Shown: positions 44,439 to 54,301, numbered from the stretch's first letter. The stretch is DNA of 64,000 nucleotides from Parasegetibacter sp. NRK P23 (GCF_023721715.1 NZ_JAMDLG010000017.1:186001-250000), one strand, 5' to 3'. Made by a program: numbers and translations. The notes: a model not told the origin generated them from the letters alone.

Positions 44439-45410
44439 ATGAGACAAATCATCCTTCTTCCACGCACCATGCTTCCGGCTTACATCCTCTGCCTGCTGGC
44501 ATTCGCCGGTTGTAAAAACGACAACACAAAAAATACACTTATGTCAGACAAACCAAGCATTACAGCAGTGAATGCACCTACGCAATTCGCCGATATCAAT
44601 GGCCGAAAAATCGCTTACCGCACCGTTGGTTCCGGAGCACCCATGATCCTCTGCCAACGTTTCCGAGGCAATATGGATGATTGGGATCCGGCGTTTATCG
44701 ACGCGCTGGCGAAAAATTACGAGGTGATCATTTTTAATTACACAGGGCTGGCATCATCTACCGGTGAGCCACATACGGATATGAAAACATTTTCCAGCGA
44801 TGTGATTGATCTCGCGAAAGCTTTGGGACATCAGAAGGTCATTCTCGGGGGATGGTCGTTCGGCGGATGGGTGGCGCAGATCGTGACCACGGAAAATCCT
44901 GAACTGGTAGCGCAAACCATCCTGATCGGCACTAAACCTCCGGGCGAGAACAAACATACTTTTGAAGACATCTTCCTGCAAACAGCGTATAAGCCGGATT
45001 ATGATGTTGCCGATGAGGTGATCCTCTTCTTTGAACCCATTTCCGCCTTCAGCCGTAAAGCCGCGCAGGAAAGTCACGACCGGATAGCCGCCAGGAAAGA
45101 AAAGGATCCACGCGTTACGGTTGATCAGTTTAAATTCTATGCCATGGGCAACGAAGACTTCATCAAAGATCCCTACAATGCGCGTCAGAAACTGACCACC
45201 ACCACCATTCCGATCCTGGTGATCTCCGGAGATCACGAAGTATGTTTTCCGCCCGAGAACTGGTTTGAACTGAACCGTAAGTTGCCGACCACACAGGTAG
45301 TGGTGATTCCCAGGGCCGGACATGGGCCGCAACACCAGTACCCTGAGATGACCGCAGACTATATCCACTCGTTCATTCAAACCAACAACAGGCTGGCGGC
45401 AGCGCAATAA
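44439..45410 (+). CDS. Alpha/beta-hydrolase lipoprotein
   Basis: I start it at 44439 (MRQIILLPRTMLPAYILCLLAFAGCKND; lipobox FAGC), 24 bases after the -7 box. About 323 residues. VILGGWSFGGWVAQI has the nucleophile elbow G-x-S-x-G, ILVISGDHEVCFP the acid, and PRAGHGPQHQ the catalytic His. It resembles fluoroacetate dehalogenase/haloperoxidase-type hydrolases; substrate unknown. First of four plus-strand hydrolase genes. Confidence 0.87.
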   Translation: MRQIILLPRTMLPAYILCLLAFAGCKNDNTKNTLMSDKPSITAVNAPTQFADINGRKIAYRTVGSGAPMILCQRFRGNMDDWDPAFIDALAKNYEVIIFNYTGLASSTGEPHTDMKTFSSDVIDLAKALGHQKVILGGWSFGGWVAQIVTTENPELVAQTILIGTKPPGENKHTFEDIFLQTAYKPDYDVADEVILFFEPISAFSRKAAQESHDRIAARKEKDPRVTVDQFKFYAMGNEDFIKDPYNARQKLTTTTIPILVISGDHEVCFPPENWFELNRKLPTTQVVVIPRAGHGPQHQYPEMTADYIHSFIQTNNRLAAAQ

Positions 45411-45445
45411 ACCTTGCCAAAACACCCTCATTTCAAAACTATACC

Positions 45446-46231
45446 ATGGCACTTACAACCAAAAACATCGTCTTTGTTACCGGCGCATTCGTTTCCAACA
45501 GTTGCTGGGACGATTGGCGCATCTACTTTGAAAGCCGCGGCTATCATACCATCGCGCCGGCATGGCCCTTCAAGAATGGTACCGCCTCCGAATTGCGCGC
45601 CCGGCAACCGAACGATACCGATCTCGCCACGCTTACACTGGAACAACTTGTAGACCATTACATCAAAGTGGTACGCAGCTTTCCGGAAAAACCCATCGTG
45701 ATCGGCCATTCTCTTGGCGGCCTCATCACCCAGATCATCAACAACAGAGGATATGCAGCCGCTGCGGTGGCCATTCATTCCGTTCCGCCGCAAGGCGTTT
45801 TTCCTTACGAATTTTCTTTTCTCCGTGGCGGATGGCGGGTGTTGGGTTTATTTACTTCCATGAAAAAAACCTACCTGATGTCGTTCAAAAAATGGCAGTA
45901 CGCTTTTGTGAACGGTATGCCACTGGCAGAACAAAAAAAGGCCTACGAACAACTGGCCATCCCTGAATCGAAGACGGTGGCACGTGGTGGCCTTACCAGC
46001 GCCGCGTATGTTGATTTCAACAAGCCACACGCTCCACTGCTGCTTACCGCGGGTACAGAAGGCACGCTGATTCCCGCGCATCTGAACCGGAGAAACTACA
46101 ACAAATACAAAAAAGACAATGGCTCCATCCTGGAGTATAAGGAATTTCCCAACCGAAACCATTTCGTACTGGGACAAAAATCCTGGAAAGAAGATGCCGA
46201 TTATATCCTCGACTGGCTGAAAAAACTATAA
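45446..46231 (+). CDS. Cytoplasmic alpha/beta hydrolase
   Basis: 261 residues, no signal peptide. PIVIGHSLGGLITQ is the nucleophile elbow, HAPLLLTAGTEGTLIP the acid region and PNRNHFVLGQ the His. NIVFVTGAFVSNSCWDDW at the N-terminus forms the oxyanion side. It follows the lipoprotein hydrolase after 35 bases. Related proteins are annotated as esterases or lysophospholipase-like; substrate unknown. Confidence 0.85.
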   Translation: MALTTKNIVFVTGAFVSNSCWDDWRIYFESRGYHTIAPAWPFKNGTASELRARQPNDTDLATLTLEQLVDHYIKVVRSFPEKPIVIGHSLGGLITQIINNRGYAAAAVAIHSVPPQGVFPYEFSFLRGGWRVLGLFTSMKKTYLMSFKKWQYAFVNGMPLAEQKKAYEQLAIPESKTVARGGLTSAAYVDFNKPHAPLLLTAGTEGTLIPAHLNRRNYNKYKKDNGSILEYKEFPNRNHFVLGQKSWKEDADYILDWLKKL

Positions 46232-46250
46232 ACATTTCCAAAAGTTCATC

Positions 46251-47318
46251 ATGAAACAAATATTCTTCTTCGCAATTGCCGCGCTTTTCTTTTGTGCGTG
46301 CAGCAATTCATCTCAAACAACAAATCCACCAGATATGAACAATACAATTACCGTAGCTGATTATGCAACAGATACCGCGCTGGAGCTGAAAACCCAAAAT
46401 TTCCTGAAGGCCCTCAACAGCGGTGGTGGCAAACCATTGGAAACACTTGCACCCGCAGATGCCCGGAAAGTACTGGAAGGCGCGCAAACTTCAGTAGAAG
46501 CCGATACTTCCGGGATAGAAACATCAGAAAGAACCATCTCACAGGATGGCATAAACGTAAAAATATACATCGTTCGGCCCGCGGGCGTGAAAGAAGCCCT
46601 TCCCGCCTTTATGTTCTACCATGGTGGCGGCTGGGTACTCGGCGATTTCCCCACGCACAAAAGGTTCATCCGCGACCTGGTGGTGCATTCTGGCGCGGTG
46701 GCCATCCATGCGGAATACAGTCGCTCTCCTGAAGTGAAATATCCTGTCGCCGTTAACGAATGTTACGCCGCCGCCAAATGGGTAGCCGAACATGGCGCAG
46801 AAATAAACGTGGATGGCTCCAGGCTTGCTGTGGTGGGCAACAGCGCAGGTGGTAACCTTGCCACCGCCGTAGCCTTGATGGCGTTGCATAAAAAAGGACC
46901 CGCGTTTAAAATGCAGGTACTTTTCTGGCCGGTAACAGATGCGTCTTTTGAAACGGAATCCTACAACAAATTCGCTACCGACAGGTTCCTTACAAAAAAT
47001 ATGATGATCTGGTTCTGGGACCAATACATCGCCGACAGCGCCCAACGTTCGGAAATATATGCTTCGCCGCTACGCGCCAGTCTGGATGAACTGAAAGGAA
47101 TGCCCCCCACCCTGGTGCAAACCGCGGAGAATGATGTATTGCGTGATGAAGGCGAGTCTTACGCAAGGAAGCTCAACCAGGCCGGCGTTCCCGTAACACT
47201 GGTGCGGTACCAGGGCATGATCCACGATTATGGCCTGCTGAACCCGCTGGCAACAATTCCTGAAGTACAATCCGCTATGCTATACGCCGGCGCCGCACTG
47301 AAGCAGGCGTTGAAATAA
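46251..47318 (+). CDS. HSL-family alpha/beta-hydrolase lipoprotein
   Basis: 355 residues. Lipobox FFCACSNSS. FMFYHGGGWVLGDFPTH is the HGGG oxyanion motif and VVGNSAGGNLATAVAL the nucleophile GNSAGG of the hormone-sensitive-lipase esterases; ENDVLRDEGE and GMIHDYG give the Asp and His. It should cleave short acyl esters or related bonds in the periplasm or at the surface. Third gene of the plus-strand operon, 19 bases after the previous gene. Confidence 0.9.
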   Translation: MKQIFFFAIAALFFCACSNSSQTTNPPDMNNTITVADYATDTALELKTQNFLKALNSGGGKPLETLAPADARKVLEGAQTSVEADTSGIETSERTISQDGINVKIYIVRPAGVKEALPAFMFYHGGGWVLGDFPTHKRFIRDLVVHSGAVAIHAEYSRSPEVKYPVAVNECYAAAKWVAEHGAEINVDGSRLAVVGNSAGGNLATAVALMALHKKGPAFKMQVLFWPVTDASFETESYNKFATDRFLTKNMMIWFWDQYIADSAQRSEIYASPLRASLDELKGMPPTLVQTAENDVLRDEGESYARKLNQAGVPVTLVRYQGMIHDYGLLNPLATIPEVQSAMLYAGAALKQALK

Positions 47319-47333
47319 CCAATACACCACCCG

Positions 47334-48113
47334 ATGAAAACAACTTTCACTCCTATCGACACGGCGTGTTTTTTACTGGATATAAACGGGTACAGGATCA
47401 TGACCGACCCGACCCTGGATCATGCAGGTAAACTGTATTACCATGGGTCGGGCGGTTTTTCCCGCAAAACAAGTGAGCCCGCGCCGAACATAGACCTGGA
47501 AAACATCGACCTCATCCTGCTGAGCCACCACCAGCACAAGGACAACTTCGACCACAAAGGGCAGGAACTGGCGCGCAAAACGCCACTCATTCTTTCCACC
47601 CGGGCCGCAGCCCGGGCACTGGAGCATACCACCGGACTTGTGCCGTGGGAAACCCACCACATCCATACCCCTAAAGTACCGGGACTGAAGATTACCGCCA
47701 CCCCCGCAAGGCACCACCCCTGGTGGGTACCGGAGTTCCTGTCGGGAAAAGTGATCGGTTTTATCGTGGAATACGATGGGCAACAAAACGGCGCGCTCTA
47801 TATTTCAGGCGACACGGTCTACTTTAAAGGGATAGAAGAAACGGGCCGCCGGTACAAAATCGGAACGGCGATTATACACCTGGGTTCCGTGCAGTTCCGC
47901 TACCTTACCGGGTTCGGACAATACACCATGGATGGAAAGGACCTCCTGAAAGCCGCGAAAACGCTGGATCCACAAAAGATTCTTCCCGTACATTACAAAG
48001 GATGGACACACTTCAAAGAGACCGAAGACAAACTAAAGGCTGTCATAGAAAACGACCCTATCGTTAAACGAAAAACGATTTTCGTTCCCCCGGGCACAAC
48101 AGTGGACATCTGA
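47334..48113 (+). CDS. Metallo-beta-lactamase-fold hydrolase, UlaG-like
   Basis: 259 residues. LLSHHQHKDNFDHKG holds the HxHxDxxDH zinc motif (about residues 65-73); ATPARHHPWW, ALYISGDTV and ILPVHYKGWTH supply later ligands. UlaG-like enzymes open lactones or cut phosphodiesters in the cytoplasm. It starts 15 bases after the HSL gene and ends 2 bases before the convergent sigma-54 regulator. It could process the product of the preceding esterases. Confidence 0.85.
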   Translation: MKTTFTPIDTACFLLDINGYRIMTDPTLDHAGKLYYHGSGGFSRKTSEPAPNIDLENIDLILLSHHQHKDNFDHKGQELARKTPLILSTRAAARALEHTTGLVPWETHHIHTPKVPGLKITATPARHHPWWVPEFLSGKVIGFIVEYDGQQNGALYISGDTVYFKGIEETGRRYKIGTAIIHLGSVQFRYLTGFGQYTMDGKDLLKAAKTLDPQKILPVHYKGWTHFKETEDKLKAVIENDPIVKRKTIFVPPGTTVDI

Positions 48114-48115
48114 AC

Positions 48116-49519
48116 TCATTTCTTCTCCACGGAAAAATAATGCTCCTTCTTTATGCCGTGTTTTTTTATCCTTGAATTGAGTGTAGACACATTGATCTGA
48201 AGAATTTCGGCCGCTCCGCCTTCTCCCGAGATCTTCCCATTGCAGCTGCGGAGTACGGAAATGATGTGGTCCCTTTCGTTTTCATCGATGGTCTTTGGCC
48301 GAACGGCATCCCGGGCCTGTGTTGGCTTTTCAGGCGTTTGTGTTACCGGGAGATCAAAGTCGGTAATGAAGGGTTCGTTCGTCATCAGCACGGCCCTTTC
48401 CACCTGGTTCTCCAACTCCCGTATGTTACCGGGCCATTCGTACCGGAGCAGTTTTTCCATGGCCGGAGGGGCGATGTTTTTGATGTTCTTTCCACATTCC
48501 TTTGCATACCTGCGCATAAAATAATCTGCCAGTACGGGAATATCTTCTTTCCGTTCCCGCAGGGGTGGCAGGGTGAGCGGAAAAACATTCAGGCGGTAAT
48601 ACAGGTCCATACGGAAGCGTCCTTCCGCGATCTCTTTCTGCAGGTCGCGGTTGGTGGCAGCGATCACGCGTACATCCATTTTCAGCGTTTTGCTTCCGCC
48701 CACGCGTTCAATTTCTTTCTCCTGTAACACCCGCAGTAATTTCACCTGGGTTTCGGGCGGCATTTCACCGATTTCATCGAGGAAGATGGTACCACCGTTG
48801 GCCTGTTCGAATTTACCGATCCTTTTTTCGAAGGCACCTGTAAACGCGCCCCTTTCATGGCCGAACAATTCCGATTCGATCAAAGTGGCGGGCAGCGCCG
48901 CACAATTCACTTTCACGAAGGGCCTGCCTTTCTTTGGAGACAACGCATGGATGGCCGCGGCAATACGTTCCTTGCCCGTGCCGCTTTCTCCCAGGATCAG
49001 TACGGAGGCATCGGAAGGCGCCACCATCAACACGGTACCCAACAATTTTTTAAGGGTTCCGCTGTTGCCGATGATATGCTGGAAGGCCGGAACATCAATA
49101 GTGTCAGGCCCCGAGACAACCGCTTTGTTGCCGGGCGACGCTGCAAAGTTTTGTTCATGCCGGTACCAGGCGATGTCCAGCATCACCAGGATATCTTTTT
49201 CACGGAAAGGTTTTACCAGGAATCCGTAAGGCCCTGTCACCTTCGCTTCGTCCAGTGTTTTCTGGTTCGAATTCGCGGAAAGAAATACGAAGCCTATGTT
49301 TTTTTCATTCAGTTTTCTTGCCAGGTCTATTCCGGTTAGGTTTCCCCGCAGGAAAATATCCAGCAACACCATATCCGGCCTGTTGTTTTCCACCATTTCC
49401 AATGCTTCCGGAACAGAACGCGCTATGCCGCACACGAAATAGTCCGCGCGTTCCAGTATCATCTGAAGGTTGTTGGCTTCAATGAACTGATCTTCAACTA
49501 TCAGTATTTTTTTCTTCAT
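48116..49519 (-). CDS. NtrC-type sigma-54-dependent response regulator
   Basis: I start it at 49519 (MKKKILIVEDQFIEANNL). 467 residues: receiver domain (phospho-acceptor in DMVLLDIFL), AAA+ domain with Walker A GESGTGKE, sigma-54 contact loop GAFTGA, Walker B GGTIFLDEIGE, and a Fis-type HTH (AAEILQINVSTLNSRIKK). It activates RpoN promoters when phosphorylated, most likely by the TPR kinase encoded 21 bases upstream. Confidence 0.93.
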   Translation of the reverse strand: MKKKILIVEDQFIEANNLQMILERADYFVCGIARSVPEALEMVENNRPDMVLLDIFLRGNLTGIDLARKLNEKNIGFVFLSANSNQKTLDEAKVTGPYGFLVKPFREKDILVMLDIAWYRHEQNFAASPGNKAVVSGPDTIDVPAFQHIIGNSGTLKKLLGTVLMVAPSDASVLILGESGTGKERIAAAIHALSPKKGRPFVKVNCAALPATLIESELFGHERGAFTGAFEKRIGKFEQANGGTIFLDEIGEMPPETQVKLLRVLQEKEIERVGGSKTLKMDVRVIAATNRDLQKEIAEGRFRMDLYYRLNVFPLTLPPLRERKEDIPVLADYFMRRYAKECGKNIKNIAPPAMEKLLRYEWPGNIRELENQVERAVLMTNEPFITDFDLPVTQTPEKPTQARDAVRPKTIDENERDHIISVLRSCNGKISGEGGAAEILQINVSTLNSRIKKHGIKKEHYFSVEKK

Positions 49520-49540
49520 ATCATTTATCCTGCTCAGCAT

Positions 49541-51472
49541 TTAAACAGTAGCGATGCGCTGCGTTTCTCCCAAAGGTGCTTTCCGGAACGCCATGCTCAC
49601 ACGCGTTCCGGCTTTACTTTCCATGGAAAACACGGCTTGAATATCTTCACTTAATCCTTTCATCAGTTTTATACCGAGAGAATCTTCATTGCCGTTGCCC
49701 CATGTTTCCGGGAGCCCCACCCCATTGTCTTCCACCAGCACCACAATATGTTCTCCGGTTTCCTGCCGCATCACGATGTTCACGCTGCCGGAACGGTTAT
49801 CGGGGAAAGCGTATTTAATCGCATTCGTGATGGCCTCGTTCATCACCAGCGCTACCGGCACCGCCTGGGAGATGTCCAGCTTTATGGCGTCAATCGAAGT
49901 ATGAAAAATGATTCTTTCGCCGGTATCGAAACTCTCCGACAAATAACGCAGCAATTCGGGCACGAACGCCGCCATATCAATTACCGCGGAAGTCTCCATC
50001 TGGTAAAGCTTCTGGTGGGTCAGCGACATGGCATGCACCCGGTGCTGGCTGTTCCGCACGGCCAACAGGGCCTCATCTTTCAGGTAAGCGGATTGTGATT
50101 CCAGCAAACTGGTAATGGTCTGCAAATTGTTTTTTACCCTGTGGTGCACTTCTTTCAGCAGCCATTCTTTTTCGTTGAGCAATCTTTCCAGGGATTGGTT
50201 CTTATCATTCAACTCCCGGCTGCTCTGCTTTTTGATCCGGTATTGGTTGTAGAGTAGTCCCAGTACAAAAAGCAACAATACCATACCTGCCAGGGAGAAA
50301 CGGCGCAGGTCACGGGCATTCTGCAATTCCATCCGCCTGCGTTTATTTTCGAGATCAAGTTCCTTGATCAGCGCGTTCGATTTACTCAGTTCGTATTCGG
50401 CCTTTAAAGATTCCATGTTCCGGGAAACCGTTTTATAAAGAAAGCTGTCCGCCAGCGCGTGTTCCCTTTCTTTTGCCAGCAGCGCCGCTTCAAAGTTTCC
50501 CTGTTCTTTGTACTGATCGGCCAGCACTTTCAGAAACCGCATTTCCTGGCGGGGAAGTTTTTTCTGTTTTGCCAGTTCTACAGCTTGTTTTACATAGAAC
50601 ACGGCCTCTTCGGGATGGTCCTTTCCGTACGTTTTTGAAAGGCCCAGCAATGATTGTAATTCGCGCAGGTAATTGCCGATTTCCCTGGATCGCTGCAAGG
50701 CCTGCTTTTGCAACGCGATGGCCCTGGCTTTATCGCCTTCTGAAGCATATACAAGGGCCAGGTTGTTGATCATCGTAATATTCAATCCGTAATACTCAGG
50801 ACTATTGCTGCGTTCTATTCCTTTCTGCAGGTAAAGTTTGGCTTTCTCCGATTCCCCGGTTTCTCTGTATACGACACCAAGGTGGTTGAAGATGTTCAGT
50901 GAAATATTGGAGAAAGGAAGCTGTTCATTGAGCGCTTCCGCTTTTTTCAGATACTCCAGCGCTTTGGTAAAATCCTTATTGTCCTGGTGGGCCCATGATA
51001 TGCTGTAATTGGCCTCCATCATACCGAACCGGTCGCCTGTTTTTTCCGACAGGTTCAGGGCGGAGAAGAACCATTTCATGGCTTCATCGTACTTCCCGTT
51101 CCTGAGGTCCACCACGCCCAGCCGTATCATGGCGGCGGCTGTTCCTTTCTGATCACCTTTCCGTTTAAACAAATCAAAGGCTGTGGTATATTTTTGTTGC
51201 GCGCTGTCGAATGCGCCGTTGTTGTCGTCCATCATGCCCAGTTGCATCAGCATTTTCGCTATACCGATACTGTCATTCGTGCTGAGTGCAAGGTCCATTC
51301 CCTTCCCGGCGAAAAAGACCGCTGAATCTGTTTTATAATAACGGTAATATTTTATGACCCTTTCATAATCATCCACTGAAGTTTTTCCCTTCAGCACATT
51401 ACGGGTGCCCTCCTGTGCCATAAGGCCGGAAAAAGACAAGAGTAGCAATAAAAAAACGAGGGGTTTACTCAT
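49541..51472 (-). CDS. TPR-domain HisKA_2 sensor histidine kinase
   Basis: I start it at 51472 (MSKPLVFLLLLLSFSGLMAQ, signal peptide); an ATG two codons upstream is equally possible. About 643 residues. Six or so TPR repeats (about 60-340: LNIFNHLGVVYRETGESEKAKLYLQKG is one), a coiled coil, a membrane helix (FSLAGMVLLLFVLGLLYNQY), the HisKA_2 box LKEVHHRVKNNLQT and a HATPase (EDNGVGLPE). The TPR part should sense a periplasmic partner. It forms an operon with the sigma-54 regulator. Confidence 0.92.
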   Translation of the reverse strand: MSKPLVFLLLLLSFSGLMAQEGTRNVLKGKTSVDDYERVIKYYRYYKTDSAVFFAGKGMDLALSTNDSIGIAKMLMQLGMMDDNNGAFDSAQQKYTTAFDLFKRKGDQKGTAAAMIRLGVVDLRNGKYDEAMKWFFSALNLSEKTGDRFGMMEANYSISWAHQDNKDFTKALEYLKKAEALNEQLPFSNISLNIFNHLGVVYRETGESEKAKLYLQKGIERSNSPEYYGLNITMINNLALVYASEGDKARAIALQKQALQRSREIGNYLRELQSLLGLSKTYGKDHPEEAVFYVKQAVELAKQKKLPRQEMRFLKVLADQYKEQGNFEAALLAKEREHALADSFLYKTVSRNMESLKAEYELSKSNALIKELDLENKRRRMELQNARDLRRFSLAGMVLLLFVLGLLYNQYRIKKQSSRELNDKNQSLERLLNEKEWLLKEVHHRVKNNLQTITSLLESQSAYLKDEALLAVRNSQHRVHAMSLTHQKLYQMETSAVIDMAAFVPELLRYLSESFDTGERIIFHTSIDAIKLDISQAVPVALVMNEAITNAIKYAFPDNRSGSVNIVMRQETGEHIVVLVEDNGVGLPETWGNGNEDSLGIKLMKGLSEDIQAVFSMESKAGTRVSMAFRKAPLGETQRIATV

Positions 51473-51507
51473 AAGCATAATACAGCGCTTACAGCGCCTT
51501 ACAGGAT

Positions 51508-51546
51508 GCAAAGATACGTTTGTGTCCGCGCAACTTTATGGCTAAA
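51508..51546 (-). promoter_or_regulatory. Promoter of the TPR kinase operon
   Basis: TATCTTTGC (complement of 51508-51516) is a perfect -7 box, about 36 bases before the kinase ATG. No clear TTTG lies at the right -33 distance. A TGGCTAAA (51539-51546), also found twice before the GAF sigma-54 gene, lies just upstream. Confidence 0.5.
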
Positions 51547-51579
51547 CCGTACGGACCGTTTCCCATGTATCTTCATTCC

Positions 51580-53208
51580 TCAGTTGAATAAAAGGTTCTT
51601 CCTGATGCCCAGCTTTTTAATGCGTGCGTTTAAAGTGGAAACCGGAAGGTTTAATATGGCCGCCGCGCCACCTTCCCCATAAACTTTCCCTTTGCATTTT
51701 TGCAATACCGCGATGATATGGTCCCTTTCATTTTCTTCAAGCGTTTTTAAGCGCGGTTCTCCTGGCTCCGGCAATGTTTTGGCCATACCGGACGGCAGTT
51801 GCAGTTCCCGGATCACGGGGCCCGTGGTGAGCAATACGGAACGCTCCACCAGGTGTTCAAGTTCCCGCACGTTGCCCGGCCAGGCATAGCGCATGAGCTG
51901 GTTCATGACGCCCGCCGAAACCTGTTTTACCTTTTTCCCCGCGTTGCGGGCGTATTTTTCGAGGAAACCCGGCACCAGCAAAGGGATATCTTCTTTTCTT
52001 TCCCGGAGCGGGGGAAGCAGTACAGGGAACACGTTCAGCCTGTAGAACAAGTCCTGCCTGAAATTACCGGCATCCACTTCCTTTTCCAGGTTGCGGTTGG
52101 TGGCGGCGATGATGCGCACGTTTAATTTAATAGGCGCTTTCCCGCCGATGCGTTCAATCTCTTTCTCCTGGATGGCGCGCAGCAGTTTCACCTGTAACTC
52201 CAGCGGCATTTCGCCGATCTCGTCGAGGAACAAAGTGCCGTTATTGGCCAGTTCGAATTTACCGATCTTTCTTTCGAAGGCGCCGGTGAAACTTCCTTTT
52301 TCATGCCCGAACAATTCACTTTCCACCAGGTTAGCGGGCAGGGCCGCGCAATTTACTTTTACCAGCAGTTTATTCTTCCGGGGCGAGGCGTTGTGAATGG
52401 CACGCGCCACCAGTTCCTTACCGGTTCCGGTTTCGCCCAGCACCAGCACGGTACTGTTTGTTGGCGCCACTTTGGCGATCTGGCTGAAGACCTCCTGCAT
52501 CACCGTACTCTTTCCCACCATTTCATTGAAGGAATAAGCGCTGCTCATTTCTTCCAGCAGGTATTGGTTCTCTTCTTCCAACCTCATTTTATACTGACTA
52601 ATTTCCCTGAGTTGGTCGGCCAGTTTTTCGTTGGCCAGCATGTTCGCCATTACCGTACCCAACTGGTTGGCGATGCCCTGTACGAGGCCCATCTGGTGGG
52701 ATGTAAAAGAGATTTTCTTTTTTGAAAAAAGAAACATCGCGCCAATGGGTGTGTTCCCTTCCCGCAGGGAAACCCCCACCATATCCGAAATGCCGTTCTG
52801 GTGCAGGAAAGTGATATAAGATAAGGGCCGGGGGGCGGAAGCCAGTTCATGCAGGTCGAACAGAACAGGTATTTCGGAATGAAGCGCCCATTCGAATACG
52901 CCGTCGGGGAAAGCATGGTGCGCCACGGCCATTTCTTCGTAATCAGGATCGTTCACGCGCTCCGCGGCATCGTTCAAGGCAAAGGCGCTGAATGTTTTCC
53001 CGTTGTCGTCCACACGGGCTATGCTGATATCATTATAGAAAGAGAGTTGTTCCAGCAGGCTCCTTAACAGGGGCAACAAATCTTTTTTATGGCGCACCGC
53101 ATTCAATTCCCTGGTTACTTTCAGCAAAATTTCTTTTTCCATGATGGCGCGTCGCAATGCATCTTCGTCTGTAGACCGTCGCTTTGTATCATCTTGCTGT
53201 TTTGCCAT
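51580..53208 (-). CDS. GAF-domain sigma-54-dependent activator
   Basis: I start it at 53208 ([13 protein letters not shown]), dropping 12 unlikely residues. 542 residues: GAF domain (about 25-180), a coiled linker, AAA+ with GETGTGKE Walker A and [10 protein letters not shown] Walker B, then a Fis-type HTH ([20 protein letters not shown]). The sigma-54 contact loop reads GSFTGA, a known variant of GAFTGA. NorR/FhlA-like in layout, so a small molecule may be sensed by the GAF domain. It is upstream of, and probably separately transcribed from, the TPR kinase. Confidence 0.92.
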   Translation of the reverse strand: MAKQQDDTKRRSTDEDALRRAIMEKEILLKVTRELNAVRHKKDLLPLLRSLLEQLSFYNDISIARVDDNGKTFSAFALNDAAERVNDPDYEEMAVAHHAFPDGVFEWALHSEIPVLFDLHELASAPRPLSYITFLHQNGISDMVGVSLREGNTPIGAMFLFSKKKISFTSHQMGLVQGIANQLGTVMANMLANEKLADQLREISQYKMRLEEENQYLLEEMSSAYSFNEMVGKSTVMQEVFSQIAKVAPTNSTVLVLGETGTGKELVARAIHNASPRKNKLLVKVNCAALPANLVESELFGHEKGSFTGAFERKIGKFELANNGTLFLDEIGEMPLELQVKLLRAIQEKEIERIGGKAPIKLNVRIIAATNRNLEKEVDAGNFRQDLFYRLNVFPVLLPPLRERKEDIPLLVPGFLEKYARNAGKKVKQVSAGVMNQLMRYAWPGNVRELEHLVERSVLLTTGPVIRELQLPSGMAKTLPEPGEPRLKTLEENERDHIIAVLQKCKGKVYGEGGAAAILNLPVSTLNARIKKLGIRKNLLFN

Positions 53209-53227
53209 AATAAAGATTGCTTCTACG

Positions 53228-53275
53228 TGGCTAAATAACAACATTTATTTCACCAATTAGCCAAATATGGCTAAA
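53228..53275. promoter_or_regulatory. TTAGCCA/TGGCTAA dyad between divergent regulators
   Basis: TTAGCCA (53257-53263), AATA, TGGCTAA (53268-53274) form an 18-bp dyad. A further TGGCTAAA is at 53228-53235, 40 bases away. They lie in the leader side of the GAF sigma-54 gene and upstream of the AraC gene. A fourth copy precedes the TPR kinase (51539-51546). I infer a binding site for one of the local regulators. Confidence 0.5.
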
Positions 53276-53401
53276 AATATTTTGTCAGATATTTCATAAG
53301 TAAATAGTAATCAGCACATTATCATGTGGCATTGCTTTTGGCTTATAAGGTGGTCCTTTTTAAATACCATTCCACCCAACCATCAAGAAAAATCTTACGT
53401 T

Positions 53402-54301
53402 ATGTCGCACACTTCAACATTTACCATGCCGCAACATTTTTCGCGCACAGACGTGGAAACCAGGCAACGGCGAGACCAATTTTCCATTCAGAGACTGGAG
53501 CAATTACTGCAACATTGTCCATCACAGGAAATAATGGAAGAACGTATGGTTCATTATGAAGTCACGTGGGTGCAGGCAGGCACAGGTTGCATTGGTATTG
53601 ATTCCACCCAGCACACGATTGCCGCGAACACGTTGTACTGCGCCGTTCCGGGCCAGGTACGCAGGCTGCTCCTGAACGAAGGTACGCGTGGCTACAGGCT
53701 ATCGTTCTCCCGCGATTTTCTTTTCCTGAGCACTCCGGGGGCCGGACCGGTATCCCGGCTCGACAGTTATGGCAGCGAAAACTGCATCCCGGTGCTGGAA
53801 ACAGATGAAGAAATGCGCGAGGAAATGCAGGGCATCTTGCACAACATGGAAAAGGAACTCCGCAATTTTTACCTGCTCCGCTCCGAAGTATTATCCGGAC
53901 TACTGAACCTGTTCGTGATCTATCTCTCCCGTAAGATGGACAACGGCTCCGGTGAGCACCCCGATTCAAAAGACGCCGACCTGGTAAGAAAGTTCCGCCT
54001 GTTGCTGAAAGAAAATTTCACCACCAAAAAACAAGTGGCTGATTACGCGTCAGAACTTTTTGTTACCCCGAATTACCTGAACAGGAAAGTCAAAAAAATA
54101 ACCGGGTTCACCGCCAGTTACCTCATCCAGCAACAGATTATACTGGAAGCCAAGCGCCAGGCCATTCATTCCAACATCAGCATGAAAGAGATCGCGTATT
54201 TCCTGGGCTTCGAGGACCTCGCGCACTTCAGCAAGTTTTTTAAAAACAATTCGGGCATGAACTTTTCCAACTTTAAAAAGGGGCTTTCGCTTTCGATCTG
54301 A
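53402..54301 (+). CDS. AraC-family transcriptional regulator
   Basis: I start it at 53402 (MSHTSTFTMPQHFSR), because the longer frame from 53324 runs through the intergenic promoter region. About 299 residues. An N-terminal cupin-like sensor (about 45-130) precedes a C-terminal double HTH (VADYASELFVTPNYLNRKVKKITGFTASYLIQQQIILEAKRQ ... MKEIAYFLGFEDLAHFSKFFKNN, shown in parts). Targets unknown; it lies between a sigma-54 activator and a photolyase gene. Confidence 0.9.
   Translation: MSHTSTFTMPQHFSRTDVETRQRRDQFSIQRLEQLLQHCPSQEIMEERMVHYEVTWVQAGTGCIGIDSTQHTIAANTLYCAVPGQVRRLLLNEGTRGYRLSFSRDFLFLSTPGAGPVSRLDSYGSENCIPVLETDEEMREEMQGILHNMEKELRNFYLLRSEVLSGLLNLFVIYLSRKMDNGSGEHPDSKDADLVRKFRLLLKENFTTKKQVADYASELFVTPNYLNRKVKKITGFTASYLIQQQIILEAKRQAIHSNISMKEIAYFLGFEDLAHFSKFFKNNSGMNFSNFKKGLSLSI

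Noticed and set aside
53322-53340. A possible sigma-54 promoter (TGGCAT ... TTGGC) before the AraC gene
   Set aside because: The GG-to-GC spacing is 11 instead of 10 bases and the -12 part is poor.
53324-53401. A 26-residue N-terminal extension of the AraC protein
   Set aside because: It lies in the intergenic control region and is unlike the family; the ATG at 53402 gives a normal length.
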